Assembly (NCBI GenBank): GCA_963841845.1
Contig: CAWJEG010000005.1
Coordinates: 372,001-436,000 of the forward strand
Length of the DNA stretch: 64,000 bases
Source of the DNA: CAVVGZ01 sp963841845
GTDB lineage: Bacteria > Chloroflexota > Anaerolineae > Anaerolineales > Anaerolineaceae
Direction of reading: 5' to 3'
The position numbers were made by a program, and so were the translations under genes. A model generated the notes under the pieces. The model was given only the letters and a program-made list of their open reading frames with translations. It was not told the DNA's origin and did not search any database. Positions 35,869 to 48,135 of this stretch are shown here, piece after piece. Positions within the stretch are counted from its first letter, which is position 1. Each line of letters begins with the position of its first letter.

Positions 35869-36646
35869 ATGGAAACCTATCCTGCTGATAGTACTCCCGA
35901 TGCTTCCCAAAAGAAGTCAAATACCTGGCTGATTATTGTCATTGGACTCCTTGTATATTTCCTGCCTTTGTGTCCTGGTTGCCCTGGGTTGTGGGGCGGC
36001 GTATTTCCTGTTTCCAAAAAATGACCTGCCTGCTTTAAGCGAAATTCTGCCCATGGAGGAGTCCTCCCCTGGACCGCAGGAAAACCCCACAGCACCTATC
36101 GAGGCACAGTCATCAGCCACCGGCGAGCCCCTCATTGAAATGCCCAATTTATTTGGGCCGGAACTGGGTGAAGAAATCATCCTGGAATACTGCGGGTTTT
36201 CATTCAAGCCGATTCCTGAATATGAAAAAACGGACTGGTACTGCATTCAGACTATGTCAGCACCTGGTGCAGGAGAGTCGGGCCCTCTTGTCGACGTCAT
36301 CGGAGCAGCAACGGAAGAAGAGGTTCCCGATGATTTCTGGACCACTGCCTTAGCCGATATGGAAGGATTAACCTCCATGAGTGAATCCAAAATCAAGGTG
36401 GATGGGAAGACCGGCGTCAGCTACGAGCTCGAGGGGATAGTGGATGGGGTGGCAGTCAAGAGCCGCTTGGTTGGTGTCACCATAAATCCAATGCAAATTT
36501 TCTCGATCTCTGCCATTGCACCAATAGACAAGTGGGATGAAGTAAATACCTATTTAGAGGCGGTAATGAAAAGTGTAAAATTCTTTGACACCGGTTCCCC
36601 GCCCGACAGATACTCCCGAGCCACCATAAGCTCAACGTTTTTTTAA
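35869..36646 (+). CDS. Single-pass membrane-anchored hypothetical protein (one frameshift)
   Basis: About 258 residues after repair. ATG 35869 has AAAAGGA at good spacing and gives METYPADSTPDASQKKSNTWLIIVIGLLVY; the frame breaks near 35960 (one extra T) and continues CLCVLVALGCGAAYFLFPKN. So: short cytoplasmic N-tail, one membrane helix (about 20-43), a Pro/Ser-rich linker, and an extracytoplasmic beta-rich domain (EIILEYCGFSFKPIPEYEKTDWYCIQTMS ...). No family recognised. Confidence 0.6.
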
Positions 36647-36825
36647 GGATTAAGCAGGGTTTCCTCCAAAAAACAGGTTGGCTTTCAGCCTTGGCCTGGG
36701 ACCTTAAGCCTTTGTCTGCTTATTCACTAGCAAAAAGAAGGTAAGCATTCAACCATAGGGATTTTTATCGAATTTCTGCCCGCAAATTGATTTCCCCCAA
36801 ATCAAGATTCTTGTTAAAAATTCTT

Positions 36826-37501
36826 CTACTTCTGGTAAACAAACACCATGTTGTGCGATACATGCTTCCAGAATCCGTCCGACAGGTAAAAGCTGCGGTC
36901 CTTGGTAAGCGTCACCTCACCAAATAAATTTACTTCTTGAAATTCGTGGTTGGCAAAGTGATCCTGCCAGGTTTCAATCGGGAAAGTGGAACAATGGGTT
37001 TTATCCACGTAATTGGTTACCCTGGTTGTAAGGGATCCAATCACGCCGAAGTTATTCGGTACTGAACCGATCACAATTCCGCCTTTTACCAGGCTGCTAT
37101 GGATCATGCCAATGACATCAGGGGGATTCTGCAGGTGCTCCAGGATATTAAACAACACAACCACGTCGTAACGATTCTGCGGCAGGCTGATCGTTTCAAT
37201 ATCAGCCAGGTGAAATTTCACATGGGGAATATTGTTGACTGTATCAATCACGTCGGGCGAAATATCGATGCACTCCACCACAAAATGGGTGCGTGCCAGT
37301 TCTACAAATCCGCCGTTACCGCAGCCGATTTCCAGCATCGTTCCACTGGATTTATAATTCAAGAGCTCTTCAAAACGTATTCTATTGCGCTGGGTTTCCA
37401 TAATAAGGTTTGGTCAGGTATTTAAAATATCGCGCAAAACCGGGACGACGCAGACCGTTTGCAGCAAAATGGATTATATCAACTTTCCGAGATATGCTCA
37501 A
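36826..37501 (-). CDS. SAM-dependent class I methyltransferase (probable one frameshift)
   Basis: The 191-residue frame 36826-37401 holds the whole Rossmann core: motif I MLEIGCGNGGF, acidic CIDIS, FHLADIET, YDVVVLFNILEHLQNP, and a C-terminal cap. Its ATG has no ribosome site. Just upstream, in another frame, the minus strand reads AANGLRRPGFARYFKYLTKP then YYGN; removing one C near 37393 joins it as YYGNQRNRIRFEELL, a typical methyltransferase N-terminal helix. I therefore extend to a TTG at 37501, uncertain. Substrate unknown; ubiquinone- or glycan-type methyltransferases share this core. Confidence 0.7.
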
Positions 37502-37611
37502 CCGGCTTTCTTATCAATCCATCCATGTCTGATCACCTGGAGAGCAAATTTTTCCACTTCATTTTATTTTTCACCCACACTGGTCACCGCCGCCACGAAA
37601 TATCCAGCCAG

Positions 37612-38304
37612 TTAATTGAGAAAAAGGTTGGAACCCGCAATGCTAGTTCCATCAACAAGGAGATAGAAAGAAAATGCGGCGTAGGGGCTGTCTAATTTGA
37701 AGTCGGCATGATACGCCCCACCGTTATCATCAATGATATCTGCCTTTCCCACAGGCGGTTCAACATTGTAGCGGCTGACGGTTTTATAAGGGTAAATGAC
37801 AATTACAGCATGGCCAACCGCCCTCTCAATATCCTGCAAGGTCAAATTCCCATGGGGGTCAAGCATAAATGAGATTCGGATGGCGTGATATCCGCCTTCA
37901 GGAATTGCGCAAGTGTAGAGATTATCTGAAGAAAGGCTGCAGGCTTGATCAGGCTCGTCATCCAATAAAATTTCATCAAGAAGGGAAACCTTTAAATCCT
38001 TGATCTCGAGAGCGCTGGAGAACCGTTCCAGGGTCCAGGTCGGTGTAGCAGCTGCAACGGTCGCAGGCAGGGTGGTTTTCGTTTGCGTTGGTATTGGTGT
38101 CCCTATTACTGTTTTGGATACTGCTTTGTATTCAGCGGTCTGGGTAACCTCATTTTCAATGACCGGAGTTGGATCAAGAAGCGGCTGCGAGGGGGCAGCC
38201 ATTACGCCGTCACAACCAGCCAGGCACACAGCAAGGATTGCTAGAATTGCAAATAAAATTTGCTTAGTCAAACTGCAGGATGATCTGAAGGAGTCACCTT
38301 TCAT
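37612..38304 (-). CDS. Hypothetical lipoprotein with Thr/Pro-rich linker
   Basis: 230 residues. Signal peptide with a lipobox LAGC (Cys31) after the hydrophobic run ILFAILAILAVC, then a long low-complexity Thr/Pro/Ala linker (TPIPTQTKTTLPATVAAATPT), then a small beta-rich domain with one Cys pair (ACSLSSDNLYTCAIPEGGYHAIRISFML). Exported and lipid-anchored. No family recognised. Confidence 0.7.
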   Translation of the reverse strand: MKGDSFRSSCSLTKQILFAILAILAVCLAGCDGVMAAPSQPLLDPTPVIENEVTQTAEYKAVSKTVIGTPIPTQTKTTLPATVAAATPTWTLERFSSALEIKDLKVSLLDEILLDDEPDQACSLSSDNLYTCAIPEGGYHAIRISFMLDPHGNLTLQDIERAVGHAVIVIYPYKTVSRYNVEPPVGKADIIDDNGGAYHADFKLDSPYAAFSFYLLVDGTSIAGSNLFLN

Positions 38305-38644
38305 AAGACTAACGCATCCTCGTCATTGCAAGATCGGGTTGATTGGTTCCGTAAGTGGGGGAAAATGCGCCCATTGGTAATGGCATCTTTCATATATGAA
38401 ATGAAATTGGATCAAATCCTGAGGGGTAATATCCATTTCTGGCGCTCACCCGGTTGAGTATACCATCTGGTGGAAAGACAAGATGGCCGGTTTGTTACAC
38501 GATTTCATTTTCTTTTGCATTTCCGGTTGACCGATTTACTGATTTCTGTATTACCGGCATATGTGGGATGATGGATGATGTTGCTGCTAACTTGGATAGA
38601 CTGCAGCTGCTAAAAATCTATAGAACCGAACTCCTGCGACAAAA
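38305..38644. other. Intergenic region upstream of DUF4956/VTC/CotH cluster
   Basis: About 340 bases leading into the cluster promoter, without a credible gene. Only short frames; no RNA recognised. Confidence 0.35.
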
Positions 38645-38653
38645 TGGTATAAT
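38645..38653 (+). promoter_or_regulatory. Extended -10 element (TGGTATAAT), cluster promoter 1
   Basis: TG-G-TATAAT, 78 bases before the GTG start of the DUF4956 gene. The identical nonamer precedes CotH copies 2, 3, 4 and 5. Confidence 0.65.
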
Positions 38654-38730
38654 TCTATTAGGCTTTTAAGTTCAGATCCTTCCATGATTCATTTTTTTAT
38701 ATTCTATCCTTTTGAGGGGCAGGTGATATT

Positions 38731-39408
38731 GTGACAGAATTATTCAACAACTTCATGCTATCCTGGCCAGACATGGTTGATGTCTTGTTTTCAGTCTCTC
38801 TGGCGTCAATTCTTGGAGCTATCATATCGCAGTTGTATAAATACACCCACCGCGGCCTGAATTATGAACACACATTTATGGCTACCCTGGTCCTATTGGG
38901 TCCCATTGTCGCTACTGTAATGCTTTATATCCGCGGCGATTTAGTCCTCTCCCTTGGGTTAATTGGCTCTCTCTCTATTGTCCGTTTTAGAACTCCGATC
39001 AAGGACAGCCGCGATATGGTATTCATCTTCTGGGTAATTGCAGTAGGGCTGGGCAGCGGTACCTACAACTGGGGTGTAGCCATTCTCTCCTCCCTTTTCC
39101 TCATGATCCTTGTGGCAATCCTCTATTACATCAGGTATGGAACCTCCAAAAATTCCGATTTCGTCCTTGTATTTTCTGGAACCGTACCAGACCAGGATGC
39201 CAATTCATTGGAAATCATCAAACGCTATACCACAAATGCCCGCAAGCGCTCTTATGAAGTGACCGGTGATACCTGGGAAATCGTTTATGAACTTCGATTC
39301 GTAACCGTACCCGAAAATCCTGCGGATAAATTGGTAGCAGAGCTGCAAGCATTGCCTGGTGTGCAGCGCGTTTCAGTGCTTGCCCCGCAGCTGGCACTCC
39401 CCTTATAG
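38731..39408 (+). CDS. DUF4956 membrane protein
   Basis: 225 residues, GTG start with AGGTGA upstream. N-terminal half has about four membrane helices with the family block LGAIISQLYKYTHRGLNYEHTFMATLVLLGPIVATVMLYIRGDLVLSLGLIGSLSIVRFRTPIKDSRDMVFIFWVIAVGLGSG (conserved GSLSIVRFRTPIKD); the C-terminal 80 residues form a cytoplasmic alpha/beta domain. DUF4956 genes commonly neighbour VTC-domain and CotH genes, exactly as here. Function unproven; a partner or regulator of the VTC enzyme is the usual guess. Confidence 0.92.
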   Translation: MTELFNNFMLSWPDMVDVLFSVSLASILGAIISQLYKYTHRGLNYEHTFMATLVLLGPIVATVMLYIRGDLVLSLGLIGSLSIVRFRTPIKDSRDMVFIFWVIAVGLGSGTYNWGVAILSSLFLMILVAILYYIRYGTSKNSDFVLVFSGTVPDQDANSLEIIKRYTTNARKRSYEVTGDTWEIVYELRFVTVPENPADKLVAELQALPGVQRVSVLAPQLALPL

Positions 39409-39428
39409 ATCACTTACTGGAAAACACC

Positions 39429-40172
39429 TTGTTATCTCCTCAGACTCCCCTTGAAGGCAGCTGGCGCTTTGAATACAAGTACCGCCTGCCTTACGACCAG
39501 TACTACCAGGTGCGCAATTCCTTGTGGCCTTATATGAGGATGGATGGCTATACTCTCAAGGCACCGGAGAAAAAATATTTGGTGCGCAGTTTATACTTTG
39601 ATACTGATGATTTGTTCGCCTACCATGAAAAAGTTGAGGGGGATTGTGACCGGGTCAAACTGCGCATCCGTACATATACCAGCGAAGCAGATGAAAAACC
39701 GAATGTGCGCGTTGAACTTAAAGCCCGTAAAAATATGTCGATGGAAAAGTATGGCGTTTGGGTGAAATTTGAAGAATATCAGGAATTCCTTAGAACGCGG
39801 CGTTGGTCAGTCTATCATGATCCAGTCCTGATTGAGTTTGAAAGGCATGTTCATTTCCATTACCTGAATCCCAAGATCATCGTTGAGTACCACCGGGAAG
39901 GCTTTGAGGCTCGCAATACGGATGATATCCGGGTCACATTCGATCATTATGTACAAAGCGCCTGGTCAAAGACACTTTTTCCAGATGCCCCCAATTTCCG
40001 TTCGCATCATAAAAATTTTGTCGTTTTAGAAATCAAATGTAATAAAAGACAGCCGGAATGGCTGCGCTCCGTTGTAATCAACCATGGGCTGCGGATCATG
40101 GCTAACAGCAAGTTTGTCCAGGGGATCACCGTCGCTCTTCGAGAAATAGTAACCCCTTCCTGGAGCATGTAA
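39429..40172 (+). CDS. VTC-domain protein (polyphosphate polymerase-like, TTM superfamily)
   Basis: 247 residues from TTG 39429, 20 bases after DUF4956. It matches the VTC4-type tunnel domain: WRFEYKYRLP (first basic/acidic strand), VRSLYFDTDDLFAYHEKVEGDCDRVKLRIRTY, NVRVELKARKN and a late VLEIKCNKRQP, alternating Arg/Lys/Glu that would line the triphosphate tunnel. In yeast VTC4 this domain makes polyphosphate from ATP; activity of bacterial stand-alone versions is not settled. It is in one operon with DUF4956 and CotH copy 1 (11-base gap). Confidence 0.9.
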   Translation: MLSPQTPLEGSWRFEYKYRLPYDQYYQVRNSLWPYMRMDGYTLKAPEKKYLVRSLYFDTDDLFAYHEKVEGDCDRVKLRIRTYTSEADEKPNVRVELKARKNMSMEKYGVWVKFEEYQEFLRTRRWSVYHDPVLIEFERHVHFHYLNPKIIVEYHREGFEARNTDDIRVTFDHYVQSAWSKTLFPDAPNFRSHHKNFVVLEIKCNKRQPEWLRSVVINHGLRIMANSKFVQGITVALREIVTPSWSM

Positions 40173-40183
40173 GAACCAATTTT

Positions 40184-43100
40184 TTGCCACCCCGAATCAT
40201 TGAAAAAGTGAAGACAAACAGGAATTTATGGTTGGCTGTTGGTTTAGGCATTATTTGCTCACTTGCCTGGGCCTATGGTTATGTGACGCATTTCACCGGC
40301 TTCATCGGGGAATCACGCAACAATAAAATCCTGCTGCTCAGCATTGCCTTTTTGATTTGTGGTTTTTTTATTGCCTTAGTCTTCCGAATTCTTTTCCCAA
40401 GATTATCCGGCCAGGTTTCAACGCATTTCATCCTCAAGGTTGTCGGGGGATGCGCTTTGGGCGCTGCCTCCATCCTCCTCCTTTACCCGCAAGCCCCCCC
40501 CTTTCCGGAACAACACACCCTGGAGATCATCATCCAGGATGATCTCCAGGACGAACCAGAAATGGTACAAATCCTGTCAATAGACCGGGTCAACTACCCC
40601 GGCGGCAGGCGAATTCGGATCGACCCGGCAGAGTTGCAGTTGTCGGGGAATTGGCAGCTGCTCCCCGACTACCAGTATTTATGGCAGGGCGGTGAGCCGG
40701 GCAGCATCCAATTCCAGGCATTCATGCAGGCTGGGGTTGAGATCGGTTTCAAAACAGGCAGCGATCAGGGGGAAGTGAAAATTATTTGGGATGGCAGCGA
40801 GCATGTTCTTGATCTTGATCTGCTTAAAACCGGGGATTTCACTCAGAAATTAGTTCCTGCATTTAATCTGGGCCTGGCTGATAATACACGCAAAATCCTG
40901 CTGGTCTCTGCCTTTATGGCAAGATTCATCATCCTCACATTTCTCCTGGCCGTCATCATATTGCTGGCATACACGTCCTTAAAACACAGGGTTGTCATTC
41001 GCAACCCCGGGGTACTGGCTGCCAGTGCAGAGGTCCTCCTTCTACTTTTTATATCCACGCTCATTTATATTCAACCTGTGTTTTTTGAAGACAGTAATCT
41101 TGAAGCTGTGATCCGAAAAACACTACATAATCCGGACCAGCCCATTTTCAAACACCAGCTCTTATCCATTGCAGAACTGGATGCATCCAATGAATTTATT
41201 TCGAATCTGGAAGGTATCCAATATTTGCGTAATCTCTCTGAATTGAACCTGCGGGACAATCAAATCAAGGATATAAGTCCGATAAGCCAATTAATTTATT
41301 TGAAAAAGTTGAACCTGCGCAGCAACGAGATTACCGATATCTCACCACTGGCATCCTTAAGCCGTTTGACTTACCTCAACCTGCATTCCAACGACTGGAT
41401 TACCAGCCTTGCCCCCCTGGCTAGATTTACAAAATTTGGAAACCCTGATCCTGGGGGATGTACAGGTGAAGCATGATTTTTCTTTTCTTGAGCAGTTTAC
41501 CCGGCTCAAGCATCTTAACCTTTCCAATACCGGGATATCCGATCTTTCCCCCCTTGCAAACCTGACCGGGTTGGAATATCTCAACCTTCAATACAACCAC
41601 CAAATTCAGACCATAGCCCCGTTATCCGGGAAAATTCACCTGCAAACATTAATCCTGGGAGATGTTCCCATGGGGGATGAGGCTGATTTATTGGAGCAGT
41701 TCCCCGGTTTACAGCATCTCAACCTGCGCAATACTGGAATAACCGATTTATCCCCGCTCTCCGAACTTATCGGTCTGAACTACCTGAATTTGCACGCTAA
41801 TCCCGATATCGATTCAATTGTTCCCCTGGTAAAACTGGATAAGCTCAAAACACTCATCCTGCAGGATGTTCCAGTCGGAGAACAGATCGACGTTCTATTG
41901 AATTTCCCAAATCTCATTAAGCTCAATTTACGCAACACCGGAATTACCGAAACGAGTGTAATTGGCCAGCTGGCAGCCAATGGAGCTTTTAAGGATAATC
42001 CAAAGAACGATCTCCTTGGTTCAATCGATATTCAAGACAACCCATTGGATCATATTGAAAATGATAGTTATTTCCCGCTGCGGGATTATTGGGAAAATAT
42101 CAGCATCCGTGCTCCATTCATCCTGCCATATTACGCAACCCTCCAACCGCCTGAATTCTCTCAACCGGCAGGATTTTATCCTGGCAGCTTTCTTCTTGAA
42201 CTTTCCTCCTAGAGAACCCTCCACGACCATCTATTACACCCTGGATGGTTCGGAGCCAACCCGCAATTCACCTGTATATATCGCCCCTATTCTCATTGAA
42301 AGCAGGCTGAACGAACCCAATCAACTATCCAATATTAAGGAAATCTCCGGGTATTGGAAAAAACCGCAAGGCGAGGTTTTCAAAGCAACTGTGGTGAGGG
42401 CAAAGGTAATTCATGACCGCGATAATACCGGCAGCATTTCCATTACAGGAACCTATTTTGTCGGCGAGGAAATATTATCCCATTACTCCCTGCCGGTTGT
42501 ATCCCTGACTACAAATGCGGGTTATTTCTTTGATTATCAGGATGGAATCTATGTAAAAGGTGCCATCTATGATAAAAATTATGATCCTGCCATAAAAAAC
42601 CTGGCGAACTATGATGCAAATTATTACCAGAAAGGCAAGCAATGGGAACGTCCGGTACATATTGAAATCTTTGAGCCTGGGGACCTGCTTGGGCTATCCC
42701 AGAATGGCGCAATCAGGCTTCATGGACATGCAACCAGGGTTCTTCCGGAAAAATCATTGCGGATTTATGCCACTTCCGAATATGATCCCAAAGATATTTT
42801 TGAATATGAACTTTTTCCAGGTTTAACGAATCGGATTGACGGTCAATCTATCCAGCAATTCGATAATTTCATCTTGCGGAATTCAGGAAATGACTGGGAC
42901 CATGCCTTCCTGAGGGATGCCTTAATGCAGAGCCTGGTTAGCCATACCTCCCTTGATACCCAGGCTTACCGTCCGGTAATTGTTTTCTTAAATGGAGAAT
43001 ACTGGGGAATCCATGATCTGCGCCAGCGCCTTGACGAATATTACCTGGCATCAACATACCAGGTTGACCCCGGACAGGTGGTTATACTGGAATCCGACCA

Positions 43101-44014
43101 GCAGATCTTTCATGGAAATCCGGGGGATGAGGACCATTACACTGCAATGTTGGAATTCATCAAGGAAAATCACCTGGAGGATGATGAGAATTATGAGACG
43201 ATCCAAACCTTTATAGACGTTGAGAATTTTACCGATTATCTTATTTCTGAGATTTTTTACGCCAACACGGATTGGCCCCACAATAATGTCCGCTACTGGA
43301 GATTAAAAACCGATGGATACGAACCCGGCTCACCACCCGGGCACGATGGACGCTGGCGGTGGATGCTGTTTGATCTGGATTTAGGCTTTGGATTATATCC
43401 ACACGAGGATGGTTTCTAACGACCGCACCCTTGATGAAGCAGCAGAATTTGCGGAAAAAGGATTCCTGTTTTCACCTTTATTGGAAAATGAGACATTCAA
43501 GGTTCAATTTATTAACCGCTTTGCCGATCACCTGAACACTTCCTTTCAAGAGCAGCATGTCATTGAAAGAATAAACCAGATGCAGGCTGTTTACGAACCC
43601 GAGATGGCAGAACATATCCGCCGTTGGCGTACAATGGGCGACACAACGGATATTTGGGAAGGAAATGTAGAGGTGATGCGTGAATTTGCCCTGAAACCGG
43701 CCAGGTGTGGTGAGACAACATATCATTGAACGCTTTCGCCTGCCTGGCACAGCGATCCTCACACTCCAGACAGATCCGGATATGGGTTATTTGAAGGTCA
43801 ATTCCATTGCAATTACGCCGGATACTCCGGCAGTGGTAGACCCGGAAAACTGGAGTGGGGTATATTTTAAAGGGGTCCCGATCATGGTTGCAGCCATTCC
43901 AAAACCGGGTTATCAGTTCTCCGGCTGGGAAGGCAAGGATAATAGCCAGTCGGAAATTTCCTTGACCTTAAGGATGACATCACCCTCAGGGCAATATTCA
44001 CACCACTGCCATAG
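40184..44014 (+). CDS. LRR-CotH membrane protein, copy 1 (five frameshifts)
   Basis: About 1276 residues after repair, same plan as intact copy 5. TTG at 40184 (or GTG 40208), 11 bases after VTC. N-terminal membrane segments around an extracytoplasmic domain, LRRs with three 68-residue super-repeats, chitobiase-C-like segment TIYYTLDGSEPTRNSP, CotH kinase domain keeping lysine in LPEKSLRIYA, DWPHNNVRYWRLK and FDLDLGFG, and a C-terminal PKPGYQFSGWEG module. Breaks: extra A near 41431 (ACAAAATTTGG), extra T near 42209, extra T near 43418, extra A near 43695, and one missing A near 43972. It belongs to the DUF4956-VTC operon. Confidence 0.8.
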
Positions 44015-44053
44015 GAATTTCTATCCTTTCATAACCGGCTTGATATCGAATCA

Positions 44054-44076
44054 AATCCGGTTAGGCAAACCGGATT
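44054..44076. terminator. Hairpin after CotH copy 1
   Basis: Perfect 9-bp stem AATCCGGTT / AACCGGATT with a 5-base loop, 40 bases past the copy 1 stop. No T-run; terminator-like or mRNA-stabilising. Confidence 0.5.
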
Positions 44077-44148
44077 AAACGATTCAGTAACCTTGATGGT
44101 GTAGATTCGAAAAAATAGATTGCCCTGCGTCTACACTGATATGCTTTT

Positions 44149-44157
44149 TGGTATAAT
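44149..44157 (+). promoter_or_regulatory. Extended -10 element (TGGTATAAT), copy 2
   Basis: Same nonamer as before the other cluster units, about 125 bases upstream of the copy 2 start, directly after the hairpin closing copy 1. Confidence 0.65.
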
Positions 44158-44282
44158 CCATCCAGGTTATCAAATAATATTTAGGGGTTGTCCCGGTAAT
44201 TGATAAAGGCGGGACCCAAATTCTTTTGGAGTTTTGTTTGTTAATTCATGGAATATAACCGTCTTCATGGCAAAATTATTTA

Positions 44283-47200
44283 ATGATAAAAGATTATATT
44301 TGGCTGGGTGCCGGTCTCTTAACCGTAGCTTCATCCTTGGCATATTGCACCCGTTTTACCGGATTTATTGGCGCCTCCCGTTCAGAGAAAATTTTCCTGC
44401 TCGGTTCATCCCTGCTGGTTTCTCCATCCTATCCACCGGTTAGTTTTCTACGTTCCTTTTATTAAAGTCCAGTGGGAAGGTTTCTTTCAGGACTGTCATC
44501 AAGGATTTTCCCTGGGCAGTTCGTTATTCGTGGCAGTAGTCTCATGCTCTTTTCCCAACCGCCCCCATTTCCGGAACATCATTCTCTTGAAATATCCGCC
44601 CTGGAATCCAGCGAAGTAAACCTTGATGAAACAACGGCCCAGCCACCCCAAATCCAACTTGATTTCAGTGATCCGGAACAATGAGCCGGGTGGCAGTGGG
44701 ACCAATATCGATCCATCCGAGATGGATGTCTCCGGTGATTGGCAGACTCTATCCGACAACTCCTTAATATGGTCCGGTGGAGACCCTGGCAGGATTCATT
44801 ACGAGTCTTTCATGCAGGCAGGAATGGAACTTGTTTTCACACCGGACCTGGATCAGGGCACGGTAAAAATCCTTTGGGATGGAAACGAAAAGCTATTGGA
44901 TTTGGCAAATCTGCCCTTCCCACTCCTACCTACACGGAGTCTTTGAAACCTGCATTCAACCTTGCCAAAGCGGATGTGCTCCGGAAAATTCTTGTGGTGA
45001 CTGCCTGGATTGCAGAATTCATTGCATTACTATCCTCATCACAATAATCAGCCTCTCGCTATACCTGTTACTACGTGACAGGGTAATCATCCGGAATCCC
45101 GGTATGCTTGCAGGCAGTTCTGTGGTCTTTATAATCCTGTTTATTGCCACCTTCGCCTATATGAAACCGGTCCAATTTGAAGACAAGAATCTTGAAAATC
45201 TCATTCGAATAACCCTGAATAATCCGGATCGCCCCATTTACAAACACCAGCTCCTGACAATCGCATTCCTCGATGGAACTTATTCAATATATTTCCAGCC
45301 TGGAAGGCATCCAGAACCTTGGCAACATCGCCGAACTCAAGCTTCTAATTAGAAATCAAATTAGGGACCTTAGCCCGATCAGCCATTTAAAGCACTTGAA
45401 AAAACTAAACCTGCGAAAAAATCCTGTCACAGATCTCAACACCTCTGGCAGAGAATACCAGCCTGGTCTACCTTAATCTTTATTCCGACACCAGGAATTG
45501 CCTCCATCGCCCCGCTTTGCGGGATTGACCAATTTGGAAACCCTTATCCTGGGGGAGGTTGCTGTAGAGGAGGAAATTTCTATCCTCGAGGGGTTGCCCC
45601 TTCTGAAACACCTAAACTTACGCAGCAGCGGGATCACCGATTTATCTCCCCTGGCTGACCTGACTAACCTGGAATATCTCAACCTGTATTCAAACTACCG
45701 CATCCAGAGTATTGATCCGCTGGCTGGATTGATCCAATTTGCAGACACTCATACTGGGAGATGTACCGGTGAAGGATCAAGTCCATCTATTCGGAGGACT
45801 CACCAAACTCGTACACTTGAATTTGCGCAACACCGGGATCAATGACCTGTCACCGCTCGCAAGCCTCAGCGACCTAAGGTATCTAAATCTGCATTCAAAT
45901 CCAGGTATCAAATCGCTTGCCCCAATCGCCACCTTATCGTATTTGCACACCCTTATCTTGCAAAATGTACCGGTGGGAGATCAGGTCAGCATTCTGAGAC
46001 ATTTCCCTCATCTCACCAAGCTGAATCTGCGCAATACCGGCATAACGGATACTACCGTAATCGGGCAGCTTTTAGCTGATGGTGCTTTCAAGGATGACCC
46101 GGGTCAAAAGTTACAGGCATACATAAATTTATATGACAACCCGCTGGATTATACATCCTCGGATAGCTATGCCCCGCTGCGGCCTTTTTGGGAGAATATC
46201 GGCTTGCGGGTGCCTTATACACTACCCGAACATAAAACCCTCCAGCCGCCAGCTTTCTCCCACCCGGCTGGATTTTATTCCAACGGCTTTCTCCTTGAGC
46301 TTACTGCAGCCGAACCTGGCACTTCCATCCATTACACATTGGATGGCTCCGAACCTTCCCTGGATTCTCCCCTTTATATATCACCAATTCCTATAGGGAG
46401 CCGGGCAGGGGAGCCAAATATTTTGTCTGATATTCAAAATATCTCCCCGTATTGGGAAAAGCCGGATGGCGAAGTCTTCAAGGCGACCGTGGTTAGGGCG
46501 AAGGTATTTAATGACCAACCCCTTGCCAGAAGTGCAACCTTAACCCAGACGTATTTTGTAGATAAATATATCCACAATCGTTATACCCTGCCTGTATTTT
46601 CTATTGTGACAGACAGGGATTACCTCTTTGGTTATGAGGAGGGTATTTATGTTAAGGGATTGATATATGATAGGTTCTTTAGCCCCACCATCAGAAATTT
46701 GGCGAACGTCCAGGCTAATTATTATCAGGAAGGAGTGAACTGGGACCGCCCGCTTCATATTGAAATCTTTGAGCCAAACGGAGAACAGGTGTTTTCCCAA
46801 AATGGAACTGTACACATTAGCGGACATGCGACCCGGGTGCTTCCTCGAAAATCGTTGCGCATCAATGCCCGTCGTGAATATGATCCTGAAGGGATTTTTG
46901 AATATGAGCTTTTTCCCGGCACAAACAACCGGATAGACAATCTCCCCATCCAGCAATTTGAAAATTTCATTTTGCGTAATTCAGGAAATGATTGGAATCA
47001 GGCTTTGCTGAGAGATGCCTTGATGCACACCCTGGTAAGCCATACCACCCTGGACACCATTGCTTACAGACCGGTCATCGTTTTTATCAATGGTGAGTAC
47101 TGGGGTATTCATGATCTGCGCCAGCGGCCGGATGAAAATTACCTGACATCTGCCTACCTGGTGGATGCCGCTGAAGTGGGGATATTGGAATATGATGGTC

Positions 47201-48117
47201 TCACCCTCAAAGGCAGCCCGGATGAGATGGATGACTACTTGGCTATGCTGAAATTCATCGATGAAAATGACCTTAACGATCAAAAAAATTATCAGTATAT
47301 CCAGACAATGGTTGATGTAGAAAATTTCATCGATTACACTTCCTCTGAGATATATTTTGCCAATGCGGACTGGCCTCATAATAATGTTAAATTCTGGAGG
47401 CTGAAAACCGGTCAATATGATCCCGAAGCCCTTCCCGGGCAGGATGGACGCTGGCGGTGGATGTTGTTTGATACAGACCTGGGTTTTGGATTAAATATTA
47501 AACATGGAAGCTATGCTCACCGAACCCTGGAAATTGCCTCATCGACTGATAATCAAGTATTAATATTATCCGCCTTATTAGCAAACGAAGATTTCAAGGT
47601 CAAGTTTATCAACAACATTGCGGACCAGTTAAATTCATCATTCAAGGAAGAGCGTGTCCTGGATATTATCAACCAATTGTACAATGCCATCCGCCCAGAA
47701 ATGGAGGAGCAAATCCAACGATGGGGTATTATGGGAGGTACTTACGAAGGCTGGGAGCAAAATGTGAATGTCCTACGCGAATTCGCCCGCAATCGACCGG
47801 TTTATCTCCGTCAGCACATCATTGAACAGTTCAGCCTGCCGGGAACCGCTACTCTTAACCTGCAGGCTGACCCCAAAAAGGGGTATATTCAAGTCAACTC
47901 CATTGCCATCAAAACCGGAACTCCCGGGGTGGTTGATCCCGAAGATTGGAGCGGGGTCTACTTCAAGGGTATCCCCATACAAATCACTGCAATTCCAAAT
48001 CCGGGTTACCAATTCACTGGCTGGCAGGGTTTGGAGCGGGATGGGGACCAGGGTGCCATCACCCTGGATTTGACCGGTGATCTGACCCTCCAGGCAAATT
48101 TCGCGCCCCTCCCTTAA
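44283..48117 (+). CDS. LRR-CotH membrane protein, copy 2 (multiply frameshifted, N-terminal half decayed)
   Basis: Span equals about 1278 codons. The N-terminal half is split over roughly eight or nine frame changes in both directions (membrane segments, QPPPFPEHHSLEI, GGDPGRIHYESFMQAGMEL, LRR start); one clear case is an extra T near 45739 (CAATTTGCAG). From 45739 to 48117 a single clean 792-residue frame carries the rest: LRRs, the chitobiase-C-like segment SIHYTLDGSEPSLDSP, CotH domain (LPRKSLRINA, ADWPHNNVKFWRLK, FDTDLGFG) and the terminal GYQFTGWQG module. Three LRR super-repeats. It may be a true pseudogene in its first half; kinase motifs are intact. Confidence 0.75.
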
Positions 48118-48135
48118 AATTAATTTAACAAAACG

